A stretch of 64,000 nucleotides of DNA from Thiomicrospira sp. XS5 (GTDB lineage: Bacteria; Pseudomonadota; Gammaproteobacteria; Thiomicrospirales; Thiomicrospiraceae), in contig NZ_LQBO01000001.1 in assembly GCF_001507555.1 (NCBI RefSeq), positions 1,364,001 through 1,428,000 of the forward strand, written 5' to 3'. Shown piece by piece: positions 45,787-53,645 of this stretch. Each line of letters opens with the position of its first letter. Positions within the stretch are counted from its first letter, which is position 1. The translations under genes were made by a program, and so were the position numbers. The notes under the pieces are model-generated. The model was given only the letters and a program-made list of their open reading frames with translations, was not told the DNA's origin and searched no databases.

Positions 45787-46515
45787 ATGAATTCAGAGCT
45801 AAAACAACTATATGAATCAAAATGGAACAATTTATTAAATGGGGCTTTGAGTTTAAAAGTGGACGCTGCAAATCCATTACTCATTAAAGTTGATGAAGAT
45901 TATATTAATTCAGATATTAAAATCATGATTGTTGGTCAAGAAACAGATGGCTGGCATGGTCAACTAAAGTCTTCTTCTCATAATGTAGATTCGTTAATGA
46001 ATGGTTATTATGACTATTTTCATAAAAAAACAAAAAATGGAAAGGAGCGAGGAAAAAGAGCTTTTTGGAATTTCAAAAATTTCAGCTACTTTGAACATGA
46101 ATTAACGAAGCATTTTAAAGATAAGAGTGTGTCCTTTCTTTGGAATAATATTTCCAAAATAGGTAATAATGGTAGAGGTAAACCTCATAAAAGTATCAGA
46201 AGTTTAGAGAGAACACACTTCAATATTGTGAAAGAAGAATTCAGAATATTAAAGCCTGATATTGTAATCTTTACAACAGGAAGTAGTAGAGACCCGTATA
46301 TCAGACATCACTTTGGCGAAGGGGTGAAGTTTATACCAAAACTACAGTTAGAAGGCGGAAAACTAGCTAATGAAACACTGAATTTATTAGCTGAGGTAAT
46401 TGTTCCTGATTTTAGCTCGATGTTGGCAGTAAGAATTGAGCATCCAAATAGAAGAACTCTAAGCAACAAAGTAACATTGCACCTAATAAAAGAGTTAGTG
46501 AAAAATAAAACATAA
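45787..46515 (+). CDS. Cassette gene 2: unknown soluble protein
   Basis: 242 residues, lysine- and asparagine-rich, AT-rich codons. The segment IKIMIVGQETDGWHGQ and the later ILKPDIVIFTTGSSRDPYIRHHFG are faintly reminiscent of the uracil-DNA glycosylase fold (GQDP-like first motif, late strand), but catalytic residues cannot be assigned. The stop codon lies within the R'' core of the following attC site, which is the compact gene-attC arrangement of integron cassettes. Function unknown. Confidence 0.65.
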   Translation: MNSELKQLYESKWNNLLNGALSLKVDAANPLLIKVDEDYINSDIKIMIVGQETDGWHGQLKSSSHNVDSLMNGYYDYFHKKTKNGKERGKRAFWNFKNFSYFEHELTKHFKDKSVSFLWNNISKIGNNGRGKPHKSIRSLERTHFNIVKEEFRILKPDIVIFTTGSSRDPYIRHHFGEGVKFIPKLQLEGGKLANETLNLLAEVIVPDFSSMLAVRIEHPNRRTLSNKVTLHLIKELVKNKT

Positions 46516-46604
46516 CAAGCCAATCAACCTGACGTGTTTTAACGTCCAAAAAGTTAAAATTTTCGTGCGCGAAGCCACGCAGGTTATCGCCATCCCCGTT
46601 ATAT
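46511..46604 (+). other. attC-like recombination site 2
   Basis: R'' ATAAC, L'' AACCTGACGTG (46526-46536), an inner stem TTTTAAC (46537-46543) / GTTAAAA (46553-46559), L' CACGCAGGTT (46576-46585) and R' GTTATAT (46598-46604). L'' and L' are perfectly complementary except for one extrahelical A in L''. This is the best attC in the island. Confidence 0.8.
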
Positions 46605-46623
46605 TTTTAGGAGAATTTACACT

Positions 46624-46932
46624 ATGTCAGCTGAAACCATCATATCAATTATTGCTGTTTTAGTTGCAAGCTTATCAGCTTTGTATGCTCGCTGGGCTGT
46701 TAAGGAAGCTAAAAAGGCAAATGAGCTGAATCGCTTCAAAGCTCTCCTGGATTTAAAAAGTGGATACTTAGCTGAGATGGATAATCAAATGAGAGCCGCT
46801 AAAGATTGGGGCAAAGATGATGGCTTTGTCAAAGCTTGCCGCGATAAATTTACTCAAGCTGATACCAAGCATAGAGAAGTGTGTAAAGAACTTGATGTCT
46901 ACCACTCACGTTTAGTGAAAAACGAAATATAA
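46624..46932 (+). CDS. Cassette gene 3: small membrane-anchored coiled-coil protein
   Basis: 102 residues. One N-terminal transmembrane helix (about residues 5-24) followed by a charged helical region (WAVKEAKKANELNRFKALLDLKSGYLAEM). AGGAG lies about ten bases before the ATG. Its 5' end begins 20 bases after the attC core. No family recognised. Topology suggests a tail facing the cytoplasm or a role in a membrane complex; this is inference. Confidence 0.6.
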   Translation: MSAETIISIIAVLVASLSALYARWAVKEAKKANELNRFKALLDLKSGYLAEMDNQMRAAKDWGKDDGFVKACRDKFTQADTKHREVCKELDVYHSRLVKNEI

Positions 46933-47059
46933 CAATCAGTTAAAGTGAGAGTTTTTATAGTTTTCTCGGTTCCGATTCGCTACACAACTTTAGCAAACTA
47001 ATAAAAGCCCCTTAATTGGGTGGTGATAATAGATTGGCTTATGAAGCCGCCTGCGGCAA
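46933..47059. other. Cassette 3 tail, possible decayed attC
   Basis: ATATAACAATC overlaps the gene 3 stop like an R'' core, but a matching L'/R' half is not clear. A GCCGC-CT-GCGGC hairpin lies at about 47045-47056. Confidence 0.35.
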
Positions 47060-47060
47060 C

Positions 47061-47135
47061 CTAACAAGTCAATCAACCTGACGTGTTCCACGCCCCAAAA
47101 CTTAAAATTTTTCGTGCGCGAAGCCTCTCAGGAAT
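47061..47135 (+). other. attC-like site 3, degenerate on the right
   Basis: TAACAAGTCAATCAACCTGACGTG and the CGTGCGCGAAGCC segment closely match attC site 2, but L' has become CTCTCAGGAA and no R' GTT core follows. It looks like the broken last site of the array. Confidence 0.6.
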
Positions 47136-47147
47136 ACTTAAACGGCT

Positions 47148-47181
47148 ACTCATAAACGCCCAGGCCTGGGCGTTTTTTTAT
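47148..47181 (-). terminator. Terminator built on CCAGGCCTGG (copy 15), right boundary of island
   Basis: AAACGCCCAGGCCTGGGCGTTTTTTT; exact palindrome at 47160-47169. It lies 13 bases past the end of the chemoreceptor gene, but its T-run is on the + strand, so it terminates + transcription leaving the island at least as well as the - gene. Confidence 0.8.
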
Positions 47182-47193
47182 GTCTGAAAATTG

Positions 47194-49260
47194 TTACAAC
47201 TTAATGGCCGAAATGGTGTGTTGCAGTTCATTGGCGCGTTGCGACATGGCTTGGCTTAACTGTGCGGATTGGTCGGAGAGGGCGGCGTTTTCCTGAGTGA
47301 ACTGGTCCAGTTGCGACACGGCTTGGTTGACTTGTTCGACGCTGCTCATTTCCTGAGAAGCGGCCAGGCTGATTTGCGCGACGATGGTCACCAACTCCAT
47401 AATGGTTTCGTTGATTTCCTGGAAGGAACCGGAGGATTCGTCAGTGAGGTCCTGGCCTTGTTTGACCATTGATAGATTTTGCTCCACCAGTTCTTTGATT
47501 TCACTGGACGCATTGGCGGCTCTTTGTGCCAGCCCGCGCACTTCGCCGGCCACGACGGCGAAGCCGCGACCGTGTTCACCGGCGCGGGCCGATTCCACCG
47601 AGGCGTTCAATGCCAAGAGGTTGGTTTGAAACGAAATGCTTTCGATTAATTGCACAATGTCGGCGATTTTCTGACTGGCGCCGCTGATTTGATTCATGGC
47701 TTCCAACGTCTGTTGCACGATTTGCGAACCGTGGGTGACGTGCGTTTTGGCTTTTTCGCCCAAGTCGGTGGCGGTTTTAGCTTCGTCGGCGGTGTTGCGG
47801 ATGGTGTGCATCAATTGTTCCATGCTGGCGGCGGTTTCTTCAATGGAAGCCGCTTGCTGCTGGGTGCGGGCGTTTAAGGTTTGGTTGTCCTGCTCCATGG
47901 TTTGGATGCTGTCGACCACGGCGTGACTGGTGCCGGCGGTCTGGGTCACAATGTGATGCAGATTGGTCATGGCTTGGTTGATGTCCTGTTTGAGTGTTTC
48001 CAGGTCGCCTTGGTAATCGCCGCTGATTTGTTTGGTTAAATCGCCGTTAGAAAAGGCATTCATGGTGCGATTTATTTCCGACAAGGCCACATGCAAGGCG
48101 GAAACCGACTGGTTTACTACGTCCTTCAAATCGTTTAAATCGCCCGGAAGGTCGCGTTCGATGCGGTGCGAGAATTGGCCGTTGGCCATGTAAAACATCA
48201 CCCGGGTGACCTCGGCCAGCGCGCCTTTTAACGTCAGCATGGCGTGCACGCTTTTTTGGACGGTTCGCGTGCCTTGCGGCGTCAGACCGTCGGACAGTTC
48301 GTCGAGGTGATCCAACAGGGAAATGTCCACGCCGACCACACCGATGAATTGGTTGTTGTCGATAATGGGCACCGCGAAAGTGGTAAGCAAGAGTTCTTTG
48401 CCATCGATTTCGTAGACATAAGGTGCGATGGTCTGGTCGGTGCGATGTTGTTTCGGTAAAAGATAAAAATCGCCCAGGCCTGGGACGTCGTAGTCCATCA
48501 GCGCTTCGACAATCACGTCGTTATTGTCGGAAAACGCACACACCGGCATGAATCGTCCGGCGGCATCGTGCCAGTCGCGGTTACGGTGATTGGCGTCTTG
48601 CCCGTCAAAGGCATTCGGCTCCCAGGCGCACCAGACGGTGACGTAATTGGGATGGTTTTTTAGGTGGTTTTTCAATAGGTTGATGGCGGTGTCGCGGGAA
48701 GCGGATTGCCGTTTCAAGGCCAGCAATTCCTGGGCGATTTGGTGCACGAGGCCTTTGGCGTCATCCAAATCCTGGCGGGCGCGTTTGAGGGTCAGTTGGC
48801 CTCCGAAGTCGGCGGTTTGAATGGATTCAATGACCTCGGACATCACGTCGGTGGCGCGGGTGTTCTGGTCCAGGTAGTGTTGTACTTTTTGTTTGACGTC
48901 TTCGGGAAGGCGTGCCCATTTGCCGTCATCGAGATTGGACGAACCGGAGGCGAGTTTTTCTATGAAGTCGTCAAACGCGGCGACTGGGCTGTGTTGTTGC
49001 CGAAAGGTTTCCAAGTGGCTGTGCCATTCCGGATGGTGTTTGGCCAGGTTGTCATTGTCATCGGTCCATTGTTGGAACACCTGTTTTTGTTGGGCTTTTA
49101 TTCGGCCTTGGAAATACAGTAAAGACAGTCCCGAAGCCAGCAGCATGACGGGAATGATGCTCCAAGTCAATGGCATATCCGACTGAGTATGGAACAGCGC
49201 GGTAAGGCCTGCACCGAACAGCAGGTTAATCATCAGGGCGGCGATGAGGAAAGATGACAT
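47194..49260 (-). CDS. Methyl-accepting chemotaxis protein with a Cache-type domain after a TM hairpin
   Basis: 688 residues. Two hydrophobic helices come first (about 3-22 and 31-50), separated by only ~8 residues. A Cache-like sensory region follows (about 200-330: [27 protein letters not shown], then [27 protein letters not shown]), then HAMP-like linkers and the signalling hairpin tip ([24 protein letters not shown]). No transmembrane helix is seen after the Cache region, so it is predicted to be cytoplasmic. Contains CCAGGCCTGG copy 16 coding Pro-Gly-Leu. Confidence 0.9.
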   Translation of the reverse strand: MSSFLIAALMINLLFGAGLTALFHTQSDMPLTWSIIPVMLLASGLSLLYFQGRIKAQQKQVFQQWTDDNDNLAKHHPEWHSHLETFRQQHSPVAAFDDFIEKLASGSSNLDDGKWARLPEDVKQKVQHYLDQNTRATDVMSEVIESIQTADFGGQLTLKRARQDLDDAKGLVHQIAQELLALKRQSASRDTAINLLKNHLKNHPNYVTVWCAWEPNAFDGQDANHRNRDWHDAAGRFMPVCAFSDNNDVIVEALMDYDVPGLGDFYLLPKQHRTDQTIAPYVYEIDGKELLLTTFAVPIIDNNQFIGVVGVDISLLDHLDELSDGLTPQGTRTVQKSVHAMLTLKGALAEVTRVMFYMANGQFSHRIERDLPGDLNDLKDVVNQSVSALHVALSEINRTMNAFSNGDLTKQISGDYQGDLETLKQDINQAMTNLHHIVTQTAGTSHAVVDSIQTMEQDNQTLNARTQQQAASIEETAASMEQLMHTIRNTADEAKTATDLGEKAKTHVTHGSQIVQQTLEAMNQISGASQKIADIVQLIESISFQTNLLALNASVESARAGEHGRGFAVVAGEVRGLAQRAANASSEIKELVEQNLSMVKQGQDLTDESSGSFQEINETIMELVTIVAQISLAASQEMSSVEQVNQAVSQLDQFTQENAALSDQSAQLSQAMSQRANELQHTISAIKL
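48474..48483. repeat. CCAGGCCTGG palindrome copy 16 (inside the chemoreceptor gene)
   Basis: Exact copy, read on - as Pro-Gly-Leu in VPGLGD, within the Cache-like region. Confidence 0.9.
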
Positions 49261-49454
49261 GATTTTTCCTTTTAATATAAAAATATTCTTTAAAGGAAAA
49301 AAGCAAAAAGTGTTCTTAATGCTGAAAAAGACTTAAAAATAAGGATGATAGCAATAATAACACTATGATTTATATTGAAATATCGGGTTTGTTTTCGCCC
49401 GTAAACAGCGCATTTGCACCAAAATAACCGTTTCTATTGATGACTGGAAACCTG

Positions 49455-49478
49455 GAAACGCCCAGGCCTGGGTGTTTT
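49455..49478. terminator. Terminator built on CCAGGCCTGG (copy 17), downstream of zntB
   Basis: AAACGCCCAGGCCTGGGTGTTTT; exact palindrome at 49462-49471. It is 13 bases past the zntB stop on the - strand. Confidence 0.75.
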
Positions 49479-49490
49479 GGTTGTTTGCGC

Positions 49491-50474
49491 TTACAGCCAC
49501 TTGCGGCGTTTGAAAAGCCAGAATTGCACCGCGACCACCAGGATCAGCGCGGCGGTGAACACGATAAACGCATAGGGGCTTTCGCTGCCGGGAATGCCGT
49601 TGAGGTTGACGCCGAGCAAACCGGTGAAAAAGCCCAAGGGTAGAAAAATGGCGGCGATAATCGACAGTACGTACATACGTTCGTTCAATTGTTCGGAAAT
49701 GCGGCTGAGCACTTCTTCGTGCGCAACGGCTGTGCGTTCGCGGACGGCATCGATGTCTTCAATATGGCGAATCAAACGGTCGTTCACTTCGCGCAGTTGC
49801 ATGCGGTGATCCGGCGTCAACCAACTGACTTTTTCCACCAGCAAGCGGTTCATGGCTTCTCGTTTCGGGGCGAGATAGCGTTTGATGGCGATGGTTTGGC
49901 GTCGCAAAGCGGCCAGTTCGGATTTCAGTGTCGGGTTTTCGGACGTCAGTGTCTGGGTTTCCAGTTCGGCAATCTGGTCTTCAAAGTCGTCAACGGTGTC
50001 GCTCATCATCAGAATGAGTTGGTCGGTCAGGCTGATGAGCAAATCGGCGCTATCGTGCGGGCCTTTGCCTTTTTCCAGACGGGTGGCGAGAGTGTTGACC
50101 GAGACCAGGTTGCGTTTGAGTGTGGTGATGACAAGGTTGTCGTCCGCCCAGATACGGATGGAAACCATGTCTTCCGGGTCGGCGCCCGGGTTCTTGTTGA
50201 CGCCTCGTAAAGCCATTAACAGGCCGGCGCCGACGCCAACGGTGCGGGGGCGGCTTTCTTCACTCAGGAGCGCGTCGGTAATCAAGTGGTCTAACTGGCT
50301 GTGATGGCGCAACCAATACCGGGTGAGGGGCGCGGAATAGTCCATGTGCAACCATAAACAGCCATCCGATGGTTGCCAGCTTTGCACTTCCGGCCAGGTT
50401 AAGCGGCGGCCGCCGCCGTGACCGTCCAGTAAAAAGGCATGTAAAAAACCGGCGTCTTGCGATGAATCGGACAT
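49491..50474 (-). CDS. zntB: CorA-family zinc transporter ZntB
   Basis: 327 residues. A large N-terminal cytoplasmic domain and long stalk helix are followed by two C-terminal transmembrane helices. The first ends in the CorA-family signature, here GLLGVNLNGIPG (GVN rather than the GMN of magnesium CorA), which is characteristic of ZntB. The second helix ends in basic WLFKRRKWL. Transports zinc or related divalent cations. Confidence 0.9.
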   Translation of the reverse strand: MSDSSQDAGFLHAFLLDGHGGGRRLTWPEVQSWQPSDGCLWLHMDYSAPLTRYWLRHHSQLDHLITDALLSEESRPRTVGVGAGLLMALRGVNKNPGADPEDMVSIRIWADDNLVITTLKRNLVSVNTLATRLEKGKGPHDSADLLISLTDQLILMMSDTVDDFEDQIAELETQTLTSENPTLKSELAALRRQTIAIKRYLAPKREAMNRLLVEKVSWLTPDHRMQLREVNDRLIRHIEDIDAVRERTAVAHEEVLSRISEQLNERMYVLSIIAAIFLPLGFFTGLLGVNLNGIPGSESPYAFIVFTAALILVVAVQFWLFKRRKWL

Positions 50475-50594
50475 AAGCGATTTCCTTGCGTTATGAAGGT
50501 GTTTGAAGCACTGTCATAGTGGAAGCATGAGAAGCATTGTTTTAGATAGATTGTACGAAATTGCGCAGGAAAGGCTAAGAAAATACGAGAGGGG

Positions 50595-50621
50595 GAATAC
50601 GGCGTTTGAGACGCCGTATTC
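50595..50621 (-). terminator. 11-bp perfect hairpin between two minus-strand genes
   Basis: GAATACGGCGT and ACGCCGTATTC with a 5-base loop, 18 bases after the stop of the gene at 50640. No T-run follows on -, so it may be an mRNA-protecting stem rather than a terminator. Confidence 0.5.
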
Positions 50622-50639
50622 AGTGCGAAGGATGTGGGA

Positions 50640-50957
50640 TTATCGGTTGTTTCCGTCGCTCATACCTTGGCGGTAGCCCATGCCAGCGCCACCGACCGGT
50701 GGGGAGTCTGGCAAGGTAACGCCTTGTTCTTTGGCACGTTCCTGCATTCGGGCGTGGTTTTCAGTACGGATTTGGTTACGTTCTTCTTCCGTTTTGGCAT
50801 TACGCATTTTTTCACGGTGTTCCGCTCTTTCCTGCGGCGTCATGAGTTGACTGCCGTACATTTGTTGTGGGCCGTCTTGTGCGGCGACGGAAATGGCTGG
50901 CAAACCGGATAAGGCCAAAACGCTGGCCAGTGTGGATGCGATAAGTAACTGTTTCAT
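50640..50957 (-). CDS. Small exported hypothetical protein
   Basis: 105 residues with a signal peptide ending near SVAA (about residue 25). The mature part is highly charged, with LMTPQERAEHREKMRNAKTEEERNQIR, a helical motif seen in many short exported proteobacterial proteins and reminiscent of, but not clearly homologous to, CpxP/Spy-type chaperones. Gly-rich C-terminus. AAGGAGT precedes the ATG. Role unknown. Confidence 0.7.
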   Translation of the reverse strand: MKQLLIASTLASVLALSGLPAISVAAQDGPQQMYGSQLMTPQERAEHREKMRNAKTEEERNQIRTENHARMQERAKEQGVTLPDSPPVGGAGMGYRQGMSDGNNR

Positions 50958-51180
50958 GTGATTGACTCCTTACTGAATAATGAAATGATCTGTATTTCAG
51001 CAGAAGGTGTCGTACTTAAGGGGGAGAATCAGTTCAGCAGGATCTGCATAAAATACTTATGAATCATAAAACGTTTTGAAATTTCGGGTCAATCGAAATG
51101 CAAGGCGATGGCTAAAAATTACGATGTGTCGCATTTTTACCACGGTGGGTTTCTTTTTTGAACAGGGTGAGGTTGTGGGT

Positions 51181-51774
51181 TTAGCGGTCTGAGTCTGGGA
51201 AATGAGGCCCCCAGGTGGTTTCAATCAAGTGTCGGATAACGGCGGCATCGTTTGGAAAAAGTTCGGGTTGTTCGCAGCTGTCGGTGCATTTGCGTAATGA
51301 GAGCATGGCGTAGCCGTGTACTTGCGACCAGGTAGCGGCAATCAACCATTCGGCCTGGGTTTCATCGGGCATCAGTTCCCGGCAGGTTGAGGCTAATGAT
51401 TCAAAGGTGGCGTTGCCGAGCTCGGTGAGTTCATCAAAGGTTTCCGAATGCCAGTCGAAACGACTGAACATGATGTGAAAGTGTTCCGGGTGGTTTAACG
51501 CAAAATGGATATAGGCTTCACCGATACGAAAAAGACGTTCTTTGGCGGTTGGTGCCTTGATGTCGGAAAAAGCCTGGTGCATTTTTTTGAAGCCTTCCTC
51601 TGCCAATTGGGCCAGAAGGGCTTCTTTATTGGTGAAGTGCCGATATACGGCCGCGGGGGTGACGTCTACGGTTTTGGCCAGGCCTCGAATGGTCAGCGGC
51701 TTGCCCTCTTTAATAAAATGGAGTCCTGCTTTTAACAGGGCTTGTTTGAGGTTGCCATGGTGGTAATGCGCCAC
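51181..51774 (-). CDS. TetR-family transcriptional regulator
   Basis: 197 residues from the GTG at 51774, where AAAGGAG is well placed; a TTG 18 bases upstream precedes that site and is less likely. N-terminal helix-turn-helix: HGNLKQALLKAGLHFI, LTIRGLAKTVDVTPAAVYRHFTNKEALLAQLAEEGF. The C-terminal half (WHSETFDELTELGNATF, HGYAMLSLR) is of the TetR C-terminal 'WHG' type. Divergent from the flavodoxin-fold gene, which it probably represses. Confidence 0.9.
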   Translation of the reverse strand: MAHYHHGNLKQALLKAGLHFIKEGKPLTIRGLAKTVDVTPAAVYRHFTNKEALLAQLAEEGFKKMHQAFSDIKAPTAKERLFRIGEAYIHFALNHPEHFHIMFSRFDWHSETFDELTELGNATFESLASTCRELMPDETQAEWLIAATWSQVHGYAMLSLRKCTDSCEQPELFPNDAAVIRHLIETTWGPHFPDSDR

Positions 51775-51808
51775 AGAGGCTCCTTTGAGCAAGGTTGAAA
51801 AAACTAAA

Positions 51809-51868
51809 GTTAACGATGTTTACATTTTAGTTGTTGTGTTTATAATGTCAATTGTTAACAGTGTTTAC
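51809..51868. promoter_or_regulatory. Paired operator sites in the TetR/flavodoxin-fold divergent promoter
   Basis: Two 15-bp imperfect palindromes of form GTTAACnntGTTTAC: GTTAACGATGTTTAC (51809-51823) and GTTAACAGTGTTTAC (51854-51868), both extended by ATT. Direct repetition 45 bases apart in the short intergenic region marks them as likely binding sites of the adjacent regulator. Confidence 0.7.
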
Positions 51869-51908
51869 ATTAGATTGGATTAGATCTCAGCCAGTTTTGG
51901 AGTAACGG

Positions 51909-52478
51909 ATGTCAAAGAAGATTCTCATGCTTTATGGTCACCCGAAAGAGGATAGCTTATGCTGTGCCTTGGCCGAAGCTTATGCGGATGCCGCGGAAAT
52001 GCAAGGGTATGATGTGAATTGGCTGAACCTGTTTGAATTGGATTTCGACAGCACTCCTAATGGCCTGGAAAATCCAGAAGGCCTTGAGCCTGATATTCGT
52101 CAGGCGCAGGCGCTGTTACAAAGCAGCGATCATTTCGTATTGGTGTACCCGATCTGGTGGGGCGGGATGCCGGCCAAGGTAAAAGGTTTTCTGGACCGGA
52201 CGTTTTCCAGCGGCGTGGCGTTTCGTTATACCGAGAAAGGACGTTTGTTGCCGTTGTTGAAAGGCAAAACCGCAGATATTCTTAATACGTGCGATACGCC
52301 GAAAATCGCTCAGTGGTATTTTTTGGCCGGAGACCGCTTACAGATGAAACGGGCCGTGATGGGGTTTTGCGGGGTCAAAGTGCGCCATCACCGCCGTTTT
52401 GGCGCGGTGATTGGCAGTGATGCGGCACAACGCTCACGCTGGATTAAACAGGCCGGGCAACTGGCAAAATCCTTATAG
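51909..52478 (+). CDS. Flavodoxin-fold NAD(P)H:quinone oxidoreductase-like protein
   Basis: 189 residues. The N-terminal KILMLYGHPKEDSLCCALAEAY is the FMN-binding loop of the NQO1/MdaB/KefF family. FVLVYPIWWGGMPAKVKGFLDRTFSSGVAF is the second conserved segment and FCGVKVRHHRRFG the third. Probably a cytoplasmic two-electron reductase for quinones or electrophiles, inducible through the divergent TetR regulator. Confidence 0.88.
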   Translation: MSKKILMLYGHPKEDSLCCALAEAYADAAEMQGYDVNWLNLFELDFDSTPNGLENPEGLEPDIRQAQALLQSSDHFVLVYPIWWGGMPAKVKGFLDRTFSSGVAFRYTEKGRLLPLLKGKTADILNTCDTPKIAQWYFLAGDRLQMKRAVMGFCGVKVRHHRRFGAVIGSDAAQRSRWIKQAGQLAKSL

Positions 52479-52483
52479 ACCGG

Positions 52484-52813
52484 TCAATCGTTTTGCAGGC
52501 GCTTGCCGTTCGGATTCGGGCGCATGGTCAGCAGGTTTTCCACCGCGTGTTGGTCGTAGCCCTGACGTAAAGCGTATTGCGCCAGTTGATTGGCGCGCTG
52601 TTGCAACTCGACTGGGTCGACGCCGTTTTCAATGGCTTCTTCCAAACACCCGGACAGCATTTCCAACGTATCGACTTCTTCTTCGTCCTCTCGTAACCCC
52701 GTGTCGTTTAATCGGGCTAGATTGAGGTCGAAGCAGTCCAAAAGCTGGCGGGCTTTTAGGGTTTGTTTGATGTCAATGACGTCGTGATCATTAGGAGAAT
52801 TCATCGATTCCAT
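52484..52813 (-). CDS. Hypothetical small acidic protein
   Basis: 109 residues from the ATG at 52813, with GGAGGA upstream; ten more codons are open before it. Helical and acidic (LNDTGLREDEEEVDTLEMLSGCLEEAIENGVDP). No signal peptide, membrane segment or recognisable domain. Convergent with the flavodoxin-fold gene, 5 bases apart. Confidence 0.6.
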   Translation of the reverse strand: MESMNSPNDHDVIDIKQTLKARQLLDCFDLNLARLNDTGLREDEEEVDTLEMLSGCLEEAIENGVDPVELQQRANQLAQYALRQGYDQHAVENLLTMRPNPNGKRLQND

Positions 52814-52974
52814 CTGGTTCCTCCGCGGGTTTTGAACCGGCACCGTTTTATATTAGCGGTTTTTGGCAGAGTGGTAAATGCAATCGTCTCTTGAAAAGGC
52901 GTGTGAATGGCCTTATCTTACCTTTCAAAGAGAGTGGAATCGAATTCCACTGGATAAGAATCTGAGTGAATGTT

Positions 52975-53496
52975 ATGGCGCGTTTTTTGAAATGGTTGGG
53001 CTTGATAATGGTGGTGGTCGGTGTGGTGGCCGTTATTTGGGCATTGCGTGAGACATTCCGTGAAACGGGCGTGCCTGTCGTGCCTGACAAGCCAGACACG
53101 GTTGAAGCCGTCGCGCCGGTGAAAGCGCCGGACAGCATGGGTGACGCGCCGACGCAAGAGGAAACGGATGCGCGGTTGAACTTAAGATTGCCGGCAAAAA
53201 ATACCGTGCCCTCGCATGAGGGGCCGCAAATGAAAGCCGCCGATATTCCGTTGAAAGAGCCGGAGAAAGCACCGTCCATCAACGATTTATTGCCGGATAA
53301 CCCCATCGAAAAACGGGTGTTTAATTACAGCTATGAAGGCGAGGATAAGGACAACGAAGATAAATATAACGTTAAACTCGGCGTTCAGGATGAGGATGTG
53401 AAGGTCAATGTCGGTGTTGGGGTGCAAACCGGTGAAAAGCGCACAGATTTGAATTCCATCGATATTGAAATGAAACTACCGGAATCATCCAAATAA
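52975..53496 (+). CDS. Hypothetical single-pass membrane protein
   Basis: 173 residues from the ATG at 52975. One N-terminal transmembrane helix (FLKWLGLIMVVVGVVAVIWAL), a Pro-rich low-complexity linker, and a C-terminal region of alternating charged strands (YNVKLGVQDEDVKVNVGVGVQTGEKRTDLNSI). No family recognised. Confidence 0.6.
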   Translation: MARFLKWLGLIMVVVGVVAVIWALRETFRETGVPVVPDKPDTVEAVAPVKAPDSMGDAPTQEETDARLNLRLPAKNTVPSHEGPQMKAADIPLKEPEKAPSINDLLPDNPIEKRVFNYSYEGEDKDNEDKYNVKLGVQDEDVKVNVGVGVQTGEKRTDLNSIDIEMKLPESSK

Positions 53497-53497
53497 A

Positions 53498-53507
53498 CCA
53501 GGCCTGG
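53498..53507. repeat. CCAGGCCTGG palindrome copy 18
   Basis: Exact copy two bases after the preceding stop codon, followed by CTATTTTGGG. Arms are too short for a strong terminator. Confidence 0.85.
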
Positions 53508-53645
53508 CTATTTTGGGAATGACGGTTTTTGCGCGGCACTTAATCTGACAAAATCCTGAATCCGACTCGCGCCGGTTTCTTTTTGCCTTATGCTATGCTA
53601 GGGTGCTCATCTGTACTTCTGAAAATACTCGACTAAGGACACACT

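Noticed and set aside
44995-47150. Prophage or insertion-sequence origin of the AT-rich island
   Set aside because: No transposase, integrase or phage structural gene is seen; attC-like sites between the genes fit cassettes better.
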